Below, in pieces: positions 51,086 to 60,256 of a DNA stretch of 64,000 nucleotides (the first letter of the stretch is position 1; each line of letters opens with the position of its first letter). The position numbers were made by a program, and so were the translations under genes. This DNA comes from Palsa-504 sp050011155 (GTDB lineage Bacteria; Actinomycetota; Actinomycetes; Streptosporangiales; Streptosporangiaceae), in the NCBI GenBank assembly GCA_050011155.1, contig JBEKJP010000004.1, forward strand, positions 62,001-126,000, written 5' to 3'. The notes under the pieces are model-generated. The model saw nothing but the letters and a program-made list of their open reading frames with translations. It was not told the origin of the DNA and did not search any database.

Positions 51086-52582
51086 ATGACCAACATACTG
51101 ACCCGGGACACCCGCGTCCGCGCGCTCGCCGGCCGCGAGCGCCCGGTGCGTCCCGGTCTCATCCTGGCCGTCGTCCTCATCGGCCAGTTCATGGCCGTGC
51201 TGGACGCCTCCATCGTCAACGTCGCCGCCCCGTCGATCCACGCTCACCTGGGCGCCTCGGGCGCCGGGCTGCAGCTCGTGGTGGCCGGCTACACCATCAC
51301 CTACGCCGTGCTGCTGGTGACCGGCGCCCGGCTCGGCGACATCCTCGGCCACCGGCGGGTGTTCCTGGCCGGGCTCGTCCTGTTCACGCTGGCCTCGCTC
51401 GGCTGCGGGCTGGCCGGCTCGGCCGGGCTGCTGATCGCCCTGCGCCTGATCCAGGGCGCGGGCGCCGCGGTGATGATCCCGCAGGTGCTCAGCCTGATCC
51501 AGCGCACCCACGCGGGCCCAGCCCGGGCCGGCGCGATGAGCCTGTACTCAGCGGTGATCGCGGGCGGCGCGGTGGTCGGCCAGCTGGCCGGCGGCCTGCT
51601 CATCAGCGCCAACCTGTTCGGCTCGGACTGGCGTCCGGTGTTCCTGGTCAACGTGCCGGTCGGCGTGGCCCTGCTGGCCGTCGGCGCCCGGGCGCTGCCG
51701 CCCGGCCAGGGCGAGCCCGGCCGGACCCTGGACCTGCCCGGCCTGGCCCTGCTGACCCCGGCGGTGCTGGCCTTCGTCCTCCCGCTCGTGCTCGGCCAGC
51801 CCGAGCACTGGCCGGCCTGGGGCTGGATCATGATGGCGGCGAGCGTGCCGCTGGCCGCCGCCTTCGTCGCCGCCGAACGGCGCACGGCCAGGAACGGCGG
51901 AACCCCGCTGATCCCCGGCCGGGTGCTGCGGGTCCCCGGCGTGCCGGTGGCGATCGCCGCCCTGTTCGTCGTCATGACCGTCTTCAGCGGGTTCTTCTTC
52001 ACCCTGGCGCTGCACCTGCAGGATGGCCTGGGCTACTCCCCGCTGCACGCGGGCCTGGCCTTCGCCCCCGCCGCGGCGACCTTCGCCCTGGTCAGCCTGA
52101 ACTGGCGGCGCCTGCCGGCCCGGTGGCACGGCGCCGTCATCGTCACCGGCTTCGTCCTGTTCGCGGCGGCCATGGCCGCCCTGGGCTCGGTGGTGCGCGA
52201 CGGCGGCACCGGGGCCACCGGCATCTGCCTGCTCGGCGCGCTGAGCGGCGCCGGGATGGCGGCCGCGTTCAGCCCGCTGATGACCCGGGTGCTGCTGCGG
52301 GTCCCGGTCGAGCTGGCCGCCGACGCGACCGGCGTCGTGGTCACCGTGAACCAGCTCGGCCTGCTCGTCGGCGTCGCCACCTTCGGCACCCTCTACCTCA
52401 ACCTGGCCGGCCGCCTCCCCGTGGCCGGGCCGGGGACCCCGCCCTCGCCCTCCGCCCTCGCCGCCTTCCGCCACACCTCCGCCCACGCCGAGGCGATCAC
52501 CTTCGCCGCCCTGGCCGCCCTAGCCGCAGTCGGCATAGCCCTAGCCATCACCCACCTAATAGAACGCCGCCACCCCGCCTAA
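51086..52582 (+). CDS. DHA2-family MFS drug exporter (EmrB/QacA-like, 14 helices)
   Basis: The product is 498 aa. Fourteen predicted helices, the motif DxxxVNVAAPSI (VLDASIVNVAAPSIHAHL) in helix 1, the loop 2-3 motif GARLGDILGHRRVF, and motif C-like GGAVVGQLAGG are all typical of the DHA2 family of proton-driven exporters. Cargo is unknown. It stands alone after the response-regulator gene, behind a direct repeat. Confidence 0.87.
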   Translation: MTNILTRDTRVRALAGRERPVRPGLILAVVLIGQFMAVLDASIVNVAAPSIHAHLGASGAGLQLVVAGYTITYAVLLVTGARLGDILGHRRVFLAGLVLFTLASLGCGLAGSAGLLIALRLIQGAGAAVMIPQVLSLIQRTHAGPARAGAMSLYSAVIAGGAVVGQLAGGLLISANLFGSDWRPVFLVNVPVGVALLAVGARALPPGQGEPGRTLDLPGLALLTPAVLAFVLPLVLGQPEHWPAWGWIMMAASVPLAAAFVAAERRTARNGGTPLIPGRVLRVPGVPVAIAALFVVMTVFSGFFFTLALHLQDGLGYSPLHAGLAFAPAAATFALVSLNWRRLPARWHGAVIVTGFVLFAAAMAALGSVVRDGGTGATGICLLGALSGAGMAAAFSPLMTRVLLRVPVELAADATGVVVTVNQLGLLVGVATFGTLYLNLAGRLPVAGPGTPPSPSALAAFRHTSAHAEAITFAALAALAAVGIALAITHLIERRHPA

Positions 52583-52653
52583 CCCCCACCCCGCACCCGG
52601 CGGGGCGCGTCCAGGTTGAGCGAGTACATTCGGGCCTGCCGGAAGGAGTCGGG

Positions 52654-53199
52654 ATGGCCATCGTGGTGCTGGTGCTCTGGATGTTCACCGCCGGAGCAGG
52701 GTTCTTCCTGCTGGTGACCAGCAACCTCGGCCGCTCCCGCCCCGCCGAGGCCTCTGCTGAAGCCCCTGTACCAGCATCCGCTACCGTCTCGGCTGCCACC
52801 TCAACCGCGTCGTCCCCGTCGAAGCGAGAACTCAAGCGAGCGGCACGGGAACGGTTCGATCCGCCCTCGCTGGCCGCGGCCAGGAACGCGCCGATGATGC
52901 CGGGGCTGCGGTCGCTGCTCGAGTTCGCGCACCCGGCGTTCGCCATCATCGGCCTCGGGTTCTGGCTCACCTTCACCCTGGTGCACAACCACGTGCTCGG
53001 CTGGATCGCGTTCGGCCTGGTGGCGGCGACGGCCTGCCTCGGGCTGAGCTGGTTTACGGCGAACGCCCGCGCGGCGCGGCGCCGGGACCGGGGCGAGACA
53101 GCCCCTTCGTTCGGCATCCGGCTTGTGGTCCTGCACGGCGGGGCCGCTACGGTGACCTTCGCGCTGGCCGCCCTCAGTGCCCTCGTCCTGAGCCGGTAG
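52654..53199 (+). CDS. Hypothetical membrane protein
   Basis: The product is 181 aa from ATG 52654 with GGAAGGAG as Shine-Dalgarno. One N-terminal helix (IVVLVLWMFTAGAGFFLLV) is followed by an Ala/Ser/Thr-rich linker, a basic segment (KRELKRAARERF) and three further helices (FAIIGLGFWLTFTLV, VLGWIAFGLVAATACLGLSWF, ALAALSALVLSR). I recognise no family. It probably forms a small polytopic protein with one cytoplasmic domain. Confidence 0.72.
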   Translation: MAIVVLVLWMFTAGAGFFLLVTSNLGRSRPAEASAEAPVPASATVSAATSTASSPSKRELKRAARERFDPPSLAAARNAPMMPGLRSLLEFAHPAFAIIGLGFWLTFTLVHNHVLGWIAFGLVAATACLGLSWFTANARAARRRDRGETAPSFGIRLVVLHGGAATVTFALAALSALVLSR

Positions 53200-53206
53200 A
53201 CGCGAA

Positions 53207-53321
53207 AGTGGCCAGTGCACCCGACCGCCTGCACGGATAGGGGGAGACGAGCGACCACTGAGCCTGGGAGCGTCTGGATTTGTTGGCTCAGTGATCTCGG
53301 CCGCCGTGTGCACTGACCACT
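53207..53321. repeat. Nested inverted repeat of about 115 bp
   Basis: Outer arms AGTGGCCAGTGCAC (53207-53220) and GTGCACTGACCACT (53308-53321) are complementary with one mismatch. Inner arms CACTGAGCC (53256-53264) and GGCTCAGTG (53285-53293) are exact. It may be a cruciform or a miniature inverted-repeat element after the membrane gene. Confidence 0.5.
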
Positions 53322-53567
53322 ACCCATGACTACGAAGGGCGGCTCGCGGCGGCTCACCCGCGGGGCCCCGTGTAAGCAGTCGGTAAGAATTTCCTCGCGC
53401 GGGGTTGAACCAGGGCCCGGCGAGGGACGGTTACATGGACAGGTACCCGTGTAGGCGATCTTGTTGGTGCTGGCCGGCTAGCGGACGGGAGCCCTCGACC
53501 CCTGGAAACCCCGAAGACCCTGGAAGGCCCGGAAACCCCGCAGGCCCGTGGTATCAGCAGGCGCCGG

Positions 53568-55487
53568 GTGCTCACCGCGTTCGGCGTCGGCGCCGGCGCG
53601 CTGCTCGCCGAGCAGGCGCTCGTCGCGGACGGAGTCTCCCCGGCGGCCGTCGCCCCCGCGGTTTTCCGCGGCGCCCCGCCCCAGCCCAGCGGATACGCGC
53701 CCGACGGCACCGCGGGCCGTGCCGCCGCGCTCCCGCTCAAGGACGTCAAACTCCTCGACAGCCCGTTCCGCCAGAACCAGGCCAGGAACACCAGCTACCT
53801 GAAGTTCCTCGATCCTGAGCGGATGCTGCGCTCGTTCCGCCTCAACTACGGCGAGACCTCGGATGCCGAGCCGCTCGGCGGCTGGGAGAAGCCGGACTCG
53901 CTGATCCGCGGCCACATGACCGGTCATCTGCTGTCCGGCCTGGCGCTGACCTACGCCAGCACGGACGACAGCGAGACCAGGATCCGAGGCCGCTACCTGG
54001 TCAGCCAGCTCGCCGCGCTCCAGGAAAAAGCCCCCAGCGCCGGCTTCCACCCCGGCTACCTCTCTGGCTTCCCCGAGCACTACTTCGACCTGCTCGAGCA
54101 GGGCGGCGGCCCGATCTGGTCGCCGTACTACATGATCCACAAGTACCTGGCCGGGATGATCGACCAGTACCAGCTGGCCGGCGACGACCAGGCCCTGGAC
54201 GTCGCGATCAAGCTGGCCGACTGGGTCGACTGGCGCACGAACCCGAAGAGAATCCCCTACGACCAGATGCAAGCGGTCCTGAACACCGAATTCGGCGGCC
54301 TGCCCGAGTCCCTGGCCAACCTCTACACGATCACCGGCCGGGAGCGGTACCTGGCCACCGCGCAGCGGTTCTACCACGCCGCGGTCCTCGACCCCCTGGC
54401 CGAGGGCGAGGACAACCTGCCCGGCCTGCAGGCCAACGTGACCGCGCCCAAGATCGTCGCCTGCCTGCGGATGTGGGAGGAGACCGGCAGCGGCAAGTAT
54501 CGCGACATCGCCCAGAACTTCTGGGACATCGTGACCGGCCACCACGTGTACGTCATCGGCGGCGTGGGCAACTACGAGCACTTCCAGCTGCCCGACACGG
54601 TGGCCGCCCAGCTGTCCAACTTCACCTGCGAGAACTGCGTCAGCTACAACATGCTCAAGCTGACCAGGCTGCTCCACTTCCACCAGCCGCAGCGGGTCGA
54701 CATGCTCGACTACTACGAGCGGACCCTGCTCAACCAGATGCTGGGGGAGCAGGACCCCACCTCGCCGCACGGCTTCAACTGCTACTACACCGGGCTGTCG
54801 GCCGGCGCCTACAAGCGCCAGCCGCTCAACTACTTCCCGCAGGGCAACCCGGGCATCTACGCCACCGACTGGGATACCTTCACCTGCGACACCGCCAGCG
54901 GCCTGGAGACCCAGGCTAAGTTCGCCGACACCATCTACAGCCGGGACGCCGACGGCGTGTACGTGAACCTGTTCGTCCCGTCCCAGGTCAACCTCGGGGA
55001 CATGACCCTCAGGCAGGACACCGGGTTCCCCGACGACCCGGTCGTCCGGCTGTCCGTGGTGTCCGGTTCCGCCACCATGACCCTGCGGGTCCGGGTGGCC
55101 AAGTGGGTGGCCAAGCCGCCCGTGGTCCGGCTCAACGGCGCGCCGGTCACGGGCCTTTCCCTGGCCTGGCCGAGCGGCTGGGTCGCGCTGCGGCGGCGCT
55201 GGCAGGCGGGCGACCGGCTCGAGGTCACGATGCCGATGCAACTGGCGGTCGAGCCGACCCCGGACCACCCGGAGGTGCAGGCGCTGACCTACGGCCCGGT
55301 CGTGCTGAGCGCCGTCCAGCCCCGCAACCCGGGCTGGCTGACGCCGCAGCTCGAGATGGGCTCGATCAGCCGGACGTCCGCGCCGCAGCTCACCTTCCAG
55401 GCCGTCGCCAACCGCCAGCCCGTCAAGCTGCTCCCCATCGCCCGGGCCGCCCACGAGTACTACACCACCTACTTCCAGATGGTGTGA
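53568..55487 (+). CDS. GH127/DUF1680-type beta-L-arabinofuranosidase-like enzyme
   Basis: The product is 639 aa from GTG 53568. The GH127 catalytic region is recognisable: SLIRGHMTGHLLSGLALTYA, PYYMIHKYLAGM, FGGLPESLANLYTITG, and the Cys pair in LSNFTCENCVSYNMLKLTR that binds zinc in GH127 along with a downstream Cys (FTCDTASGLE). In-frame codons just upstream encode ISRRR before VLTAFGVGAGALLA, a twin-arginine signal, so translation probably starts earlier than the GTG (CTG 53502 or 53520 are in frame). A secreted glycoside hydrolase is likely, and its specificity is not assured. No transporter or sensor is adjacent. Confidence 0.83.
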   Translation: MLTAFGVGAGALLAEQALVADGVSPAAVAPAVFRGAPPQPSGYAPDGTAGRAAALPLKDVKLLDSPFRQNQARNTSYLKFLDPERMLRSFRLNYGETSDAEPLGGWEKPDSLIRGHMTGHLLSGLALTYASTDDSETRIRGRYLVSQLAALQEKAPSAGFHPGYLSGFPEHYFDLLEQGGGPIWSPYYMIHKYLAGMIDQYQLAGDDQALDVAIKLADWVDWRTNPKRIPYDQMQAVLNTEFGGLPESLANLYTITGRERYLATAQRFYHAAVLDPLAEGEDNLPGLQANVTAPKIVACLRMWEETGSGKYRDIAQNFWDIVTGHHVYVIGGVGNYEHFQLPDTVAAQLSNFTCENCVSYNMLKLTRLLHFHQPQRVDMLDYYERTLLNQMLGEQDPTSPHGFNCYYTGLSAGAYKRQPLNYFPQGNPGIYATDWDTFTCDTASGLETQAKFADTIYSRDADGVYVNLFVPSQVNLGDMTLRQDTGFPDDPVVRLSVVSGSATMTLRVRVAKWVAKPPVVRLNGAPVTGLSLAWPSGWVALRRRWQAGDRLEVTMPMQLAVEPTPDHPEVQALTYGPVVLSAVQPRNPGWLTPQLEMGSISRTSAPQLTFQAVANRQPVKLLPIARAAHEYYTTYFQMV

Positions 55488-55495
55488 CTTCCTCC

Positions 55496-56253
55496 CTATC
55501 CAGGTGCGGCGGGTTCTGCTGCCTGGAGGGTGAAGGAGAACGTGGCGCCTCCGTCGACTGTGCCCTCGGCCCAGGTGCGGCCGCCGTGCCGGTCCACGAT
55601 CTGGCGCACGGTGGCGAGGCCGATGCCGGTGCCGGGGAACTCGCGGGTGGTGTGCAGGCGCTGGAATGGCGCGAATAGCTTGCCGGCGTAAGCGGGTCGA
55701 AGCCCGCGCCGTTGTCGCGCACATAACAGCAGACGCGGGCGTTCGCGGCCGGGGTCGTCCCGAACTCGATCGCGGCGCGGTCCCGGCCGGTGGTGAACTT
55801 CCAGGCGTTGTCCAGCAGGTTGCGCAGGGCTTCGCGGATGAGCGTACGGTCGGCCATGGCCCAGGCCTGCTGCTGGACGTCGCGGATGGCGGCGGAGATG
55901 AGGATGCCCTGGTCGGTGTCGAGGGCGGACAGGGAGATCTCGGCCGGGAAGGTGGTGCCGTCGCGGCGGCGGCCGGACAGGTCCAGGCCGGCGCCCATCA
56001 GCCGGGGCACGGGGTCTGCCGTGTACCTGGCGCGCAGGCCGGAGTGGGAGGCCTTGCTGGCGTCGGGGACCAGGATCTCGACCGGCTGGCCGGTGAGTTC
56101 GTCGCGGGGGTACCCGAAGAGCCGTTCGGTCTGGGCGTTGACGAGCACGATCTGCCCGTCGGAGTCCACGCACACCATCGCGTCCGGCGCCGCCTCCAGC
56201 AGCCCGGCAATGATGGGATCGGCGATCTGGCGCACGTTAGACACGCTTCGCAC
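55496..56253 (-). pseudogene. Decayed PAS-histidine kinase: no HisKA and a frameshift
   Basis: A GTG at 56251-56253 opens a PAS domain nearly identical in pattern to the kinase at 42579 (LEAAPDAMVCVDSDGQIVLVNAQTERLFGYPRDELTGQ). The sequence jumps from SAAIRDVQQQAW directly to ADRTLIREALRNLLDNAWKFTTGRDRAAIEFG, so the HisKA domain with its His is missing (about 110-130 residues). Near 55690 one base is lost in GACCC(G)GCTTACGCC. The frame then continues as AYAGKLFAPFQRLHTTREFPGTGIGL and ends at 55496. Both lesions together make a non-functional copy. A conservative frameshift reading could still express PAS plus half the ATPase. Confidence 0.75.
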
Positions 56254-56290
56254 TTGAGAACTTACTGAGAGTTATAATCTCACATCCGCC

Positions 56291-56354
56291 CGCTCTCCCG
56301 CCCCGCCGCTCTCCCGCCCCGCCGCTCTCCCGCCCCGCCGCTCTCCCGCCCCGC
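56291..56354. repeat. 16-nt tandem repeat, four copies
   Basis: Unit CGCTCTCCCGCCCCGC repeated exactly at 56291, 56307, 56323 and 56339. Confidence 0.9.
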
Positions 56355-56391
56355 CGGACGCCGGGAACTCGCGTGATTTCGGGATGCCCAC

Positions 56392-56452
56392 CTAGGTGAC
56401 CCTATGTGCCATCGGTGCTGTTCTAGGTGACCCTATGTGCCATCGGTGCTGT
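56392..56452. repeat. 31-nt direct repeat, two copies
   Basis: The unit begins CTAGGTGACCCTATGTGCC and ends ATCGGTGCTGT. Copies start at 56392 and 56423 and are identical over 30 nt. Confidence 0.9.
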
Positions 56453-56568
56453 CCTTCACCTGGCGCCAAAGCTCAAAGCCGTGCCGCGCAGCTGATCCGG
56501 CAGCAGTAGATAACTCTTCGTGTATACTTCGACACGCTTAGTAGTGACGAGAGAGGACGCGGCGTCAC

Positions 56569-56922
56569 GTGTCGAGGATTCTGGTGGTCGATGACGAACC
56601 GGACCAGCGGTTCCTGCTGCGGAGGATCCTCCTGCGGGCCGGGTACGAAGTGAGCGAAGCCAACGATGGCGCCGCCGCGCTGCGGGCGGAGTCCGCGCCG
56701 GACTTGGTCGTGACCGACGTGATGATGCCGGTCATGAACGGGGTGGAGCTCATCCGCTGCCTGCGGGCTGACCCCGCCACCGCGCACATCCCGATTCTGG
56801 CCGCGAGCGGGGATACCCATCTCGCGGGGGCCGCGGACGCGGTCCTGACCAAGCCGTACGAGTGGAGCCATCTCCTCGCGCTGGTGGATACCTTGCTGAA
56901 AGAAGGACGTGGTCGGAGTTGA
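56569..56922 (+). CDS. Single-domain response regulator
   Basis: The product is 117 aa from GTG 56569. Acidic pocket VVDDEPDQ, phospho-acceptor Asp50 (LVVTDVMMPVMNGVEL), Ser in LAASGDTHL and Lys in VLTKPYEW complete a CheY-type receiver. The stop TGA overlaps the probable TTG start of the KaiC-like gene, so the two are coupled and the receiver probably regulates that ATPase. No kinase is adjacent, since the neighbour at 55496 is decayed. Confidence 0.9.
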   Translation: MSRILVVDDEPDQRFLLRRILLRAGYEVSEANDGAAALRAESAPDLVVTDVMMPVMNGVELIRCLRADPATAHIPILAASGDTHLAGAADAVLTKPYEWSHLLALVDTLLKEGRGRS

Positions 56923-58397
56923 AGCGGACGACTACCGGAGTCGCCGGGCTGGACCTGGTGCTCAACGGCGGCCTGGAGCCGGGGGCGGTAGTGGTCGTGG
57001 CCGGCGCACCGGGCACCGGCAAGACGATCCTGGCCCAGCAGATGTGCTTCGCCAACGGCACCGCCGAGCACAAGTGCGTCTACTACACGACGGTGTCCGA
57101 GCCGCACACCAAGCTGGTCAGGCACCTGGAGAAGTTCACCTTCTTCGACCCGAAGGCCTTGGGCGCGCGAGTCGAGCACATCCACCTGGGTGACTTCCTG
57201 CGGCCCGCACATCAGGACGGGCTGGAGCCCCTGGTCTCGGAGATCGTCAGGAAGACGCTGGCGGAGGAACCTGCCGTCGTCGTGGTCGACAGCGCGAAGA
57301 TGCTGCGCGATTTCGCCGATGAACGCGAGTTGCGCGGCGCGCTGTACGACCTGACCGGCCGCATCGCGCAAACCGGCACGGTGCTGCTGCTTGTCGGCGA
57401 GTACACGCCCGAGGAACTGCGCAGCGGTATCGAGTTCTCCCTGGCCGACGGCATCATCCAGCTCGAGTACGAGGCCCGCGAGCCGGTCGACCGGCGCTGG
57501 CTGCGGGTAGCGAAGATGCGCGGCGGAAGCTACCTGTCGGGCAAGCACACGTTCCGGATCGGCACCGAAGGCGTCGAGGTGTTCCCGCGCATAGAGACAC
57601 TGATCCCTCATCCGGTTGCGAGCGTGTCCGATCAGGTCCCCAGCGGGATCGCCGGTCTCGACCGGCTGATGAACGGCGGAGCGAGACAGGGTGACGCCAC
57701 CCTGGTCACCGGCCCCTCGGGCGTCGGCAAGACGATCTTCGGGCTGCGCTGGCTCTCCCGGGGCATGGAACAGGGAAACCACTGCCTGTACGTCACGTTC
57801 CAGGACACCGCCGATCAGCTCACCAACATGGCGGCCGCGTTCGGCTGGGACTTCAGGTCAGCCGGCGCGGCCGGGAACGTCTCGATCTCCTACGTCCCGA
57901 TGGGCGATCTGGACCTCGACGTCCTGGCCGCTGCCGTCCGCTCCGAGCTCAGCGAGCACCCGACCAGCCGGGTCGTCATCGACAGCCTGTCCGAACTGGC
58001 CTTCGCCGCCCGTGAAGCGGAACGTTTCCCGGCCTACATGCGCAGTCTCGTCGGGCTCGTCCGGGCGGCGGGCAGTTCCCTGCTGATCACCAGCGAGACC
58101 GCCGTCCACGGGCTGGCCGCCAACGCGATGGACGGGCTCCTGTTCCTGTTCGACAACGTCATCGACCTGAGCTACATCGAGGAGGGATCCCGGATAGGCC
58201 GGGCCGTGCACGTCGCCAAGATGCGCAGCAGCTGGCACGAGATGACGTTGAACAGCGTCAGCATCACCGATCGCGGCCTGGTCGTCGGGAACGAACTCGA
58301 AAGCGTGACCGGGCGCCTCGGCTGGAGCGCGCTACGAACACATGGCCCGCTGGACCCCGCCCGGCCCGTCGCCAGGAGTTCCACCGGACCTTCCTGA
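56919..58397 (+). CDS. Second KaiC-like ATPase with altered catalytic residues
   Basis: The product is 492 aa from TTG 56919, with AGAAGGA upstream. P-loops GAPGTGKT (29-36) and GPSGVGKT (265-272) are intact. The Glu-Glu pair is not: the first domain reads TVSEPHTK with one Glu, and the second reads TFQDTADQ. The region equivalent to the phosphosite is LLFLFDNVIDL, with no Ser/Thr. The end KMRSSWHEMTLNSVSITDRG is typical of KaiC. It probably binds ATP as a signalling scaffold rather than a phosphorylating clock protein. It is coupled to a receiver 10 kb from the kaiCBB genes. Confidence 0.83.
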   Translation: MKRTTTGVAGLDLVLNGGLEPGAVVVVAGAPGTGKTILAQQMCFANGTAEHKCVYYTTVSEPHTKLVRHLEKFTFFDPKALGARVEHIHLGDFLRPAHQDGLEPLVSEIVRKTLAEEPAVVVVDSAKMLRDFADERELRGALYDLTGRIAQTGTVLLLVGEYTPEELRSGIEFSLADGIIQLEYEAREPVDRRWLRVAKMRGGSYLSGKHTFRIGTEGVEVFPRIETLIPHPVASVSDQVPSGIAGLDRLMNGGARQGDATLVTGPSGVGKTIFGLRWLSRGMEQGNHCLYVTFQDTADQLTNMAAAFGWDFRSAGAAGNVSISYVPMGDLDLDVLAAAVRSELSEHPTSRVVIDSLSELAFAAREAERFPAYMRSLVGLVRAAGSSLLITSETAVHGLAANAMDGLLFLFDNVIDLSYIEEGSRIGRAVHVAKMRSSWHEMTLNSVSITDRGLVVGNELESVTGRLGWSALRTHGPLDPARPVARSSTGPS

Positions 58398-59113
58398 CCA
58401 TGTGCCCGGCGCCCATCACCTGGGACGGGTCCCGGGTCGCATCCGGCGGTAGTCGTCCTCCACGGCGTCCGGGTCGGCGAAGAACGAGTCGGCATACGTC
58501 TCTCCCAGACCCACCGACCCCCGTTGACCCCCTCGTACGCGGGGAACCTCGCACGCCTATCTGCGCAGGTCATAAGCCCTCGCTGGGCTGCTGTCTGACT
58601 GAGATCGTAGGCTGACCATATGTATGCGTTCGTAAATAAGGTGTGACTGCGGCGTGTCGCCTGTGCCGGGTGTGGCACGATCCCCCCGGTCCCGTGGCCG
58701 GGCGGGGCCGGGCAGGTCATCTCCTGCCCCTGCCGTCACTCTGGTACCAGGTCATAACCGGGACGATGTGACATCGTCCCGGTTATCACCGGGTCACCTT
58801 CACATCGACCCGGTTCCGGGGATGGCAGGACCGGCGCTACCAGCTGCCCGGGCTGCCGTAAACCGGGACAAGCCGGGCATTTCGCCGCGCGGCGGCGCCG
58901 CATGACTGCGACACGCCGCAAACTCAGGTTGTTTCGGAATGCCTACATGAGCACGACTATGGGCCCACGACAACCCAGGCCGGCACAGCTGGCCAGGTGG
59001 GACACGTTCCCAGACACGAGCCTTGGGGGATACCCGGGGTCGGCGGGCACGGCTCCCTGCGAGCCAAAGGGCGCCGGCGCTGTCTGGACTGAGGAACGAG
59101 GAGCTTGCGACGA
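58398..59113. other. 716-bp gap with a 64-bp dispersed repeat
   Basis: No convincing gene; frames here on either strand have shadow-like composition. It holds the palindrome 58754-58786 and the longer repeat 58757-58820 shared with the exporter's 5' region. Confidence 0.5.
58754..58786. repeat. 16-bp palindrome of the GACATCGTCCCGG family
   Basis: ATAACCGGGACGATGT (58754-58769), one base, and its exact complement to 58786. A third, partial unit follows near 58800-58815. The same arrangement recurs at 63078-63137. Confidence 0.8.
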
Positions 59114-60256
59114 GTGACGAGGGAAGACAGCGCCTCAAGGGCGCCCGGAGACGAGCAGGAAAACAGAGTCGTCCCGCAGCCCCTGGACGTGACCAGGCTG
59201 ACGCCGTCCCCGCCGGTCGCCGAGGCCGACGCCGCCGAGGCGATCCGGGCCTGCTACGGCCTGGACGGGGAGCTGACCCGGCTGCCCGGCGAGGCCGACG
59301 ACAACTTCCTCCTGGCCCCTGCTAGCCAACACAGCGGCGGCCAGCGTTACGTCGTCAAGTTCGCGCACCTGCACGCCGACCCTGCCGTCGTCGGCGTCCA
59401 GGTCCGGGTCCTGCACCACATCGAGACGACCGCGCCCGAGCTGCCGGTCCCGCGGGTGCTAAAGCCACTCGAGCCCGCCGCCCCCGGCGGCCAGCCGTGG
59501 GCCGTGGTCCCGGACGGCCCGCTGCGGGGCCGGGTGGTGCACGCGCTCAGCTACCTGGACGGGCGGCTGCTCCGTTCGGTAAAAACCGATTCGGACCTGC
59601 GCCGGGCCATGGGCGCCACCCTGGCCCAGCTCGGCCGGGCCCTGCGCGGGTTCGACGACCCGCTGGTGCGCCGGCCGCTGCTGTGGGACCTCGCCCAGCT
59701 ACCCCAGCTCCGCCCCCTGGCCGCCGAACGTCCCCCGGGTCCCCGCACCACCCTCCTCCAGGCCCAGCTCGCCCGGCTCATCACCCAGGCCTCGCCCCGG
59801 CTGGCGGCGCTGCGCACCCAGCTGCTGCACAACGACTTCAGCCCGGACAACACGCTGATCTCGGCCGACGGTCGAGCGGTCAGCGGGATCATCGACTTCG
59901 GCGACGTGACGGTGACCGCGCTGGTCAACGACGTCGCCATCGCCGTCGCCAACCTGCTCGGCGACGACGGCGCCGACCTGCCCGGTGCCGACTTGCTGAG
60001 CCCCGGGCTCGACCTGATCGCCGGCTACCACGCCGTCACCCCGCTGACCGCGGCCGAGCTCGGCCTGCTGCCCGACCTGGTCCTGGGCCGCGTCGTGGCC
60101 CGGATCATCATCAGCGAATGGCGCGCCGAACGGTTCCCGGCGAACCGCGCCTACGTCCTGCGCAACACCCCCCGGGCGTGGGAGCAGCTGGACCGGCTGC
60201 TTAGCATCGGCGCAGGGCAGATCGCCGCGCGCATCCAGGAGGCCACCCGTGCGTGA
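59114..60256 (+). CDS. APH-family phosphotransferase (hydroxylysine kinase-like)
   Basis: The product is 380 aa from GTG 59114, with GAGGAACGAGGAG upstream (TTG 59105 is possible). The aminoglycoside phosphotransferase-type catalytic loop LLHNDFSPDNTLI and the metal Asp in GIIDFGDVTVTALVNDVA are clear. The stop region overlaps the aminotransferase start by 8 bp. In animals and bacteria, hydroxylysine kinase pairs with a class III phospho-lyase, and the two are sometimes fused, so this gene likely phosphorylates 5-hydroxylysine or another amino alcohol. Antibiotic modification is an alternative but is less consistent with the partner. Confidence 0.78.
   Translation: MTREDSASRAPGDEQENRVVPQPLDVTRLTPSPPVAEADAAEAIRACYGLDGELTRLPGEADDNFLLAPASQHSGGQRYVVKFAHLHADPAVVGVQVRVLHHIETTAPELPVPRVLKPLEPAAPGGQPWAVVPDGPLRGRVVHALSYLDGRLLRSVKTDSDLRRAMGATLAQLGRALRGFDDPLVRRPLLWDLAQLPQLRPLAAERPPGPRTTLLQAQLARLITQASPRLAALRTQLLHNDFSPDNTLISADGRAVSGIIDFGDVTVTALVNDVAIAVANLLGDDGADLPGADLLSPGLDLIAGYHAVTPLTAAELGLLPDLVLGRVVARIIISEWRAERFPANRAYVLRNTPRAWEQLDRLLSIGAGQIAARIQEATRA

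Larger units (their letters stand above)
56254..56568. other. Divergent gap carrying two tandem repeats
   Basis: No gene is seen. It has four 16-nt copies at 56291-56354, two 31-nt copies at 56392-56452, and promoter-like sequence with CGTGT-n8-ACACG near 56518-56535 ahead of the receiver gene. Confidence 0.55.

Noticed and set aside
58172..58720. 182-codon minus-strand frame near the end of the second KaiC-like gene
   Set aside because: It overlaps the 3' end of a supported gene and then runs into repeat DNA; composition not protein-like.
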